From Marsupella aquatica (Eukaryota > Marchantiophyta): a stretch of 64,000 bases of DNA. Both the position numbers and the translations under genes were made by a program. This document shows, piece by piece, positions 58,060 to 64,000 of the stretch; position 1 is the stretch's first letter, and the number at the start of each line of letters is the position of its first letter. Where the stretch lies: the NCBI GenBank assembly GCA_973895155.1, contig OZ316891.1, positions 10,788,001 through 10,852,000 of the forward strand. The letters run 5' to 3'. The notes under the pieces were generated by a model that saw nothing but the letters and a program-made list of their open reading frames with translations, did no database searches and had not been told where the DNA came from.

Positions 58060-59270
58060 CTGCCATTTGAACATGACCTCTCATGATGATTGGCGGGCTC
58101 AATTGAATCAGCAGATTCAGGATGAATTGAAAGAGCTTGAACAAGAACAAACGTGGTGGGAGAACACCACAATCTCTGGACCACTAGCCCTCATGGAGTT
58201 CTACAAACGACACAGGAGCAAGAAACGAAACGAGGTGGATCTTTGCCTGGAAAAAGCAAGAACATTGATCGAGAAAGAGAGCTTGGGCATGACAGAATTT
58301 GGAAAGACTATTTTTGAGAGAATCCAATATACACTGAGGCCCATTTAGGAGGCGCTACAGAATGAGAATACATCTCTTCTGGAAAATTCATGATTCAGTG
58401 TGTGAAACTGACAATTATTCCCTCCATAAATGCATGAAATGCTGCTGGAGTGAATGGCCTTTCCTCAATTCGGAAAATTACAGTTAGTAGCATTGAGACA
58501 ACTTTCACTTGGAGTTTCTGCAGATGCCATGGACGAATATTTCCGGATTGGGGAGACAACAACTATGGATTCTTTGAAAAAATTCTGCAGAGCTGTTTGA
58601 CAAGTTTTTCAGGGGAAATACTTGAGGCAATCGGCCAAGGAAGACATGGAGAGACAACTGGAAATCAATGAGGGGAGAGGATTTCCTGGTATGTTTGCTT
58701 CATTAGATTGCATGCATTATGTGTGGAAAAATTGCCCTATTGCGTGGCAAGGCCTCTTTACAAACAAGGACAAACAGAAATCAATTGTGTTGGGAGCAAT
58801 TGTAGACTAGTCTCTGGATCTGGCATGCATATTTTGGTCTCCCTTGAGGCAAAAATGATTTGGATGTTTTGGACAGGTCCCCACTGGTGAACAATCTTTT
58901 GAGAAGTGACGCTCATGATGAGTTGAAATTTATTGTGAATGGATAAGAATAGGACCAATATTACCTCCTCACTGACGGGATCTATCTAGATTGGTCCATC
59001 TAAGTTGTGCAAACTATACCATTTCCACAGGGTGAAGCAAGGAAGTGGTTTGCCCAATGCCAAGAAGGTGCATGAAGGACGTTGAGAGAGCTTTTGGTGT
59101 GCTGCAAGCTCATTTTAGCATTATCCTGAGTCCTGTCTGGATCCACAACCATGTTGTGATCAAAGACATCCTTCTTGCTTGTGTAATTCTTCATAACATG
59201 ATAAAAGAAGATGATGTAAGAAGTTGTCAGCTCCAGACTAGACCCTGGGCCCCCACTCTTAGGTAATACG
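58060..59270 (+). pseudogene. PIF/Harbinger transposase (DDE superfamily 4) relic
   Basis: Recognisable segments in order: an N-terminal charged helix region (58076-58348); DAMDEYFRIGETTTMDSLKK at about 58527-58590; EGRGFPGMFASLDCMHYVWK with the first catalytic Asp (LDCMH) at about 58672-58731, then NCPIAWQGLFTNKD; and KDVERAFGVLQAHFSIILSP with VIKDILLACVILHNMI (about 59080-59205), the conserved C-terminal part. Frames shift between segments and several stops intervene (for example TGA near 58600 and TAG at 58807), so no enzyme is made. Confidence 0.85.
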
Positions 59271-60138
59271 GGTCGGACGTGAGAACGATTCAAGGGTCAC
59301 TTTTATTCATTTTGAGGTAATTTTTAGAAATCAGTTATAACTACGCAACTCACATTTTTATGGTAAACATGACATATAAGTAATCTAGTGTATTGAATAT
59401 TTGGTCAAGATTAGATTTTTGGAAGGGGGGCTCTAATAGGTAGTGACACACGTCATCATATTAGTGGGCCAGCTGTCAACACATACTTGATACAATGTTG
59501 CCAAATAGGCATATATAGAAGATGTTCTTCTTCTTGTCATGAATGCATATTGCAAAATATGTGTATATTGATAGATATTCTTCCTTCTCAAAGAGTATGA
59601 TTCATAAAATGTAGCACATTGGGATGCAAGCATTTTGTTCGATGTGACATGTAAATTTTTGCTTTGATTTGAAGAAACATGTAACTAAATAAGCATAATT
59701 ATAATCCTTCAAATTAACATTTTATAATAGTCTAAAGGATCGAAAGTATTGTCAAAAGTATCATTTTTTAAAGTAACAAGGGAAATTTTTATTGAGCAAA
59801 ACATAATAACGAGGGGTACCAAGGGGGGGGGGGGGGGGGGGTTTGTTCACAGGGGGTATATATATTTTATTGGGAGTGGGGGCCCAAGGAGACTGGACAA
59901 CAATGCGGAACATGAGAGCTCTCAATTTCACACTATACCAACAAGACATCATGATCATGGAGAAACTCCTGAAGGATCAATAGCTGCAAAAAACCTGAAA
60001 TGTGGGCTACAAAATGTCCACGATACTACTCAACTGGACTGCCCAACCATCCACCATCCTATTAAATTGGACTGCCCCTTGCTATTGCTACTCCCCCTGA
60101 CAATTCACCCATGAAATAATTCTCATTCTCATTAGGGC

Positions 60139-60930
60139 TTAAGACTTTTGGAGTCTAGGTTGTTTCTGGGACACTAGGCTGGTGAAAGTTGCTAATTGGC
60201 ACTTGAGGTGTGGTACTTGTACATCTAGAGGCTCTGGCAGCCTCAGCCTCTTCCTGCTCAATTCTCTATGCAAATTTGGTAAGCTCTCTGGCTCTGCAAG
60301 CTCGAAAGTAATCTCTGCATTTGTTATCCACATCTGTAGCCCTTCATGCTGAACAAGTTGTGTAGGCTCGATCTGATCTTCCAAGATCTTCAGCCGTTTG
60401 GTTTTGGTGGCTCCCGTAGTGGCTACCATATTCCACTGTGCATATGCTGCAATGGAAAAAGCACACTCCTCAAATCTAAGCTTCTTGGCTGACTTGTTGC
60501 AAGTTTGAGCTGTATTCAACTCCATCTACAGTTGAGTGACCTGCACCATGTTGGGTAATGATTTCTGTTGGCAAATGTGGTGTTGGAGGCACATTCTCTT
60601 TGTCTGGTCCGTGATCCACCTTTCTGCTTGCTCTGGGATTTGCCCTTCCCCTTTGGGATCCCCTTTGATGTCATATCATCCACTGCCTGAGAAAATCGTG
60701 GACAGTCTTTGAGCATATACCAACAGTCTATGAAGGCGTTCCCCCTTCCCTTTTGCATTCTTCTGCTGATATAATTCCCATGCTTTTTGCAATGGATCTT
60801 CATGATTTGCTCCCAACAGCCTTGCTCCCGACAGCCTCAGATCCTCAACCGCACCATATGAACCACAAAATTTTGCAACATCACATTTGAGGTCCTGCCA
60901 CTTGCTCTCCAACGATCTTGCTCCCCGCTC
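60139..60930 (-). pseudogene. Harbinger Myb/trihelix-like protein relic
   Basis: From right to left: ESKWQDLKCDVAKFCGSYGA, then HEDPLQKAWELYQQKN, then in a shifted frame NAFIDCWYMLKDCPRF, then a Lys/Ser-rich linker, then a C-terminal part with FEECAFSIAAYAQWNMVATT. In intact elements this second protein helps the transposase bind its ends. A frame change occurs at the KGKG run near 60745 and a further break near 60525. Confidence 0.7.
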
Positions 60931-61280
60931 TTGAGTCCCTTTTGGTCAGTGGTGGTTGTAGTGAGCAGCTACACGGTCCCAAAATTTCCATGAGGAATAC
61001 GTTGTTCATTAAATTCAATCAGATTGATTCTTTTAATCTTTTCCCTTTATTGCATATTCGCTTGTGCACCACAAAATTTAATGAGATTGATTCCTTTCTC
61101 CTTATCGCAGATTCGATGGACCTTTTGCATAAAAAAGTAGTTGATAAGAAAGTTCAATCAGATTGATTCCTTTCGCCTTGGCTCTAGATGTCTGCACTGA
61201 ACCCTTTCATTCCTCGACTTTGAAGAATTCCTCGTCACGAAACTCTGATTGAAGAGGTCGTTCGCTTCCTGCAATACACA

Positions 61281-62305
61281 ATGGGTCGTTGGCTTGGTTC
61301 TCCCATCGTCGCCCTGCAATCATATTCTTACTCTGCCTCACCATCGCCACCACCGTCACATCATTTCCCCAGGGACAATCTCCCTCTCTCCCCCTCCCCA
61401 CCGGCCTCATATACCAATTCCCAAACGCAACATGGCTGGAAAACCTCGCCGTGCGCTCGAACGGCGAAATACTCGTCACGAAGCATACAAGGCCCGATGT
61501 CTACCTGATCAACACGGTCCAGAGATCCGCAACATTTGTACACTCATTCCCAGCCGTAATGGACCTGGTGGGTATAACTGAGGTCGAGCATGACATTTTC
61601 TACCTCGGAGCGGGAAATCTCACGGCCGGTCCCACGCGGCCCAAGAGTTTCTCAATCTGGGAAGTTGACATGAGAACTTTCTCTCTCTCAGGAGCACGCG
61701 TCAGGAAAGTAACAGACATGCCAGAAGCAGTGTTTCTTAACGGACTTGTCACGTTGTCGAAAACAGATCACACAATTCTAATCGCAGACTGCGTCCTCGG
61801 AGTAGTCTGGAAACTTAACGTGAATACTGGCGTCTATTTCATTACTATCTCGGACCCGGCGATGGCACCGGTGGCCACTGCAACGACCCAAGTCGGCATT
61901 AACGGCGTGAAGATCCGGGACGACTATCTGTATTTCACTAGCACCAACCAAGGTTTGATTTGTCGCGTCCCAATCTCCGACTCAGGGAATGCCACTGGAG
62001 GAGTAGAGGTCCTTGCCACCGGGCTAACACCAGATGATTTCGACCTGGATAGCGATAAAAGGCCATGGATAGCGCAGAATAGAGAAAATGTAGTTAGTGT
62101 GCTGCTTAGAAATGGCACGGTGGTTAATGTGGCCGGTGCAAAGGATCAGCTCACTGTTGCTGGGGCGACGAGTTGTTTGTTTGGGCGGCATAATTCGCAT
62201 CTGCTCTACTGCACCACGACAGGAGGGCTAGCAGCGCCGGTGAATGGGACAGTGATAGAGGGAGGGAAGGTCGTGGTAATTGACACGAAAGCCTTTTGGC
62301 TATAG
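61281..62305 (+). pseudogene. SMP-30-like propeller gene, second copy with a 1-bp loss in the signal region
   Basis: The ATG at 61281 matches the start of copy 1, but copy 1 reads GCCCTCTCAATC where this copy reads GCCCTGCAATC, one base shorter. The ATG frame therefore leaves the propeller frame after about 12 codons. The propeller frame itself is open to the stop at 62303-62305 and can be followed back to 61289, yet has no ATG until mid-protein (AVMDLVGI). The propeller motifs are kept (TWLENLAVRSNGEILVT, TILIADCVLGVVWKLNVNTG, LLYCTTTGGLAAPVNGT). A short stretch equal to PREGDSNYEDT of copy 1 is missing. The open body suggests that the start was lost recently, or that initiation or splicing differs. 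Confidence 0.7.
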
Positions 62306-62587
62306 TCGGCGCCAGTTAAAGCCGATGGGCAGACCCTGAAGAAATTAGCGACTCACTCACTCACTACTTCTTCGTCTCAGTACTACTTCTTCGTATATGC
62401 GAGAGACGAAGCCGAAGAACGACTGAACGATCGAATGATTGATCGAAGCAACAGAGCTTTGAAAGCTTACGATTACACATCCATCAGCGAAAGTGGCCGA
62501 GAGCGCTGCGGAGGCTGTCACGAAGGCCAGCCGCAACCTAGTAAAGGAGATCGCCATGGAACCCACTTGGTATCTTCGATTATAAGT

Positions 62588-62606
62588 CTGTCTCTCTCTC
62601 TCTCTC
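62588..62606. repeat. CT dinucleotide repeat
   Basis: TCTCTCTCTCTCTCTCTC-type run in the 3' flank of the second SMP-30-like copy. Copy 1 lacks it. Confidence 0.85.
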
Positions 62607-63845
62607 CGTGTTTTATTCATGGCTGCTGCATGCAGCACACTCACAGTCGAGAAGGGGGGGATTGAGACGAATCACGAGTGATGTTGATATCTTGTGCACC
62701 CTTAAGGTATGACTCATGTTCATTGTGAGATGCTGGTGTATGTTAATTGGACATGACAATGAATTTGGTTTGTGTCTCCTGTTCTCCGTAAGAGAAGTGA
62801 AACTGGAGAATTTGCATGACTATCTGGAGGGACCGTTTGCTCGTATGATCGCGGACCCGTTTCCATATTGAAAGTGTTTTCAATATGGCACTCAAACTTT
62901 CATTAGCAGTAGACCGGTAGTACAAGTTTCTTGCCAGGAAGTGATGCATTCGAGACCAAATAAAAATTAAATTGTGGATACCCTTTATTTTCACGACATA
63001 GAGACTATAGCAGGTGCCTGTCTTTATTTTGTGGCTTGCTGTACTCCTGCTTTTGATGTGTAACAAGTTGATGGGTTTTCCTCTCACAAGACCTGTATCA
63101 GTTGTAATTCTTGTCTTTGATTGTTCAAAGTAATGTAGCATATATGATAAGGTATAACTAGCCTTAATGCCCATTCTTTGAATATGATTAGAAAGGATGA
63201 CAAAAATGGTCACACATGATATGATTTGACATACATAAATAATATCTTATCATTTTTTTCTTTTCACATAAATTTTGGTGGGCTCTAAAGTTACGGTCTA
63301 CAGGGTTGCGATTAGCTATACAGGTGTTTGTATGTGAGGTTCACAAATCGCTATAAGTCTCGATGTGAATATGTAGCATATTGCTGAGGCAATAGTTTGG
63401 ATATAACTGTTATAGATGTTTGTCTCTGAGGTTTACGGGTTGCTGTAAGCTTAGATGTGAATACATAGCATATTTGTTAGGCAATAGTTTGGATATGAGG
63501 GTTACCACATTCTATATCGCAAACACAAACATGAAATTAAACCTATTTAACAATGACAGACACTGGAAAATGATCAGGCAGACACACAGGTGCAAAAGGA
63601 AGCCGCCAAAGATAAGGAAAAGGTATTGCAACCTGCACGTTGACGGAGTTGGGTGAGTATAGAAGGGACAAGTGACTGGTAGTTGACCAAACCATGAAGC
63701 TAAACTCCTGCGTTCACGAGTGACGGAGATTCTGGTTCCACAGAAAAAGTGTGGAGGCATTCTAATCTTGCGCCCTCTTCTCCCCTACTGTCTTAGCATT
63801 AATCTGGGAGTGGCTCAGTGGGCAATTTACGGCACCTCTCTTAAA

Positions 63846-64000
63846 TTATACCTGCCCTTTTAAAAGCAATTGGTTACTCATAGCTAGCATTAGAAGTAAT
63901 ATGTTCCTGAAGTCTTGGAGCAAACTGGCAGGATAGAGGAGAAGAGTGAATGGAATTTAGAAAAAGAGGGAGGTCTTGGTCATTCCTCACAGAGAGCCAG
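63846..64000. other. Window end, no gene seen
   Basis: Sequence beyond the end of the segmental duplication, with no feature recognised. Confidence 0.4.

Larger units (their letters stand above)
57611..60950. mobile_element. Dead PIF/Harbinger-type DNA transposon
   Basis: It contains a transposase relic on the plus strand (58060-59270) and a Myb/trihelix-like DNA-binding relic on the minus strand (60139-60930), the two-gene set of this superfamily, arranged convergently. A possible left end GAGCATCCGCACCC at 57611 follows a TAA (57608-57610), the usual kind of 3-bp target. I could not find the matching right end before the segmental duplication begins at 61199. A run of 19 G at 59823-59841 and AT-rich filler lie between the two genes. 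Confidence 0.75.
61199..63845. repeat. Segmental duplication, copy 2
   Basis: Counterpart of 42953-47160 without the three inserted elements. It holds its own local change: a tandem pair of about 95 bp at 63322-63500 (TGTTTGTMTSTGAGGTT, GCAATAGTTTGGATAT) that is single in copy 1 (about 45265-45345). Confidence 0.85.

Noticed and set aside
59823-59841. Run of 19 G as a possible telomere or G-quadruplex signal
   Set aside because: A homopolymer without telomeric unit structure; likely a simple-repeat expansion inside the dead Harbinger element and prone to sequencing error.

Overview
The window looks like nuclear DNA of a land plant. The evidence is Copia LTR retrotransposons of plant type, one with a primer-binding site complementary to plant initiator tRNA-Met, a PIF/Harbinger relic, many foldback elements, low gene density and small GT-AG introns. 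Several features would suit a bryophyte, including a fungal-looking intronless secreted protein gene, but the species cannot be fixed from the sequence alone. No rRNA, intact tRNA or CRISPR array was recognised.

Layout. 1-12.2 kb is the gene-rich end. It holds a broken ankyrin-repeat gene (957-1916), a repeat-rich spacer with two old direct repeats and minisatellites (1.9-4.9 kb), a small four-exon gene for an acidic, coiled-coil-like protein on the plus strand (5103-6548), and a multi-exon minus-strand gene for a protein with several ubiquitin-like folds (7605 to about 11.7 kb). 12.2-16 kb is a run of unrelated minisatellites. 16.8-20.65 kb and 27.08-27.39 kb are a dispersed repeat split by an array of units of about 430 bp, into which a complete Copia element with apparently identical LTRs has inserted (20658-27081, minus strand). 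27.5-34 kb holds TA-flanked inverted-repeat elements, a solo LTR nested in one of them, an exact 313-bp tandem duplication, a tRNA-like SINE head and a second LTR remnant. 34-43 kb has almost no recognisable genes.

42.95-47.16 kb and 61.2-63.85 kb are two copies of one segment. Each carries a gene for a secreted SMP-30/gluconolactonase-like beta-propeller protein. The first copy is open; the second has lost one base in its signal-peptide region. Comparing the copies shows three later insertions in the first one (two small foldbacks and a 1.37-kb TA-flanked element). Between them lie a 540-bp foldback (48.5-49.06 kb), a decayed Copia element with 115-bp LTRs (50500-57333) and a dead PIF/Harbinger element with facing transposase and Myb-like genes (57.6-60.95 kb).

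The likely working host genes are the coiled-coil gene, the ubiquitin-like gene and the first SMP-30-like gene. The rest is a nested transposon landscape whose order of events can partly be read from target-site duplications and empty sites. Splice sites were assigned by eye from GT/AG signals and matching phase, so exon boundaries are inferred.
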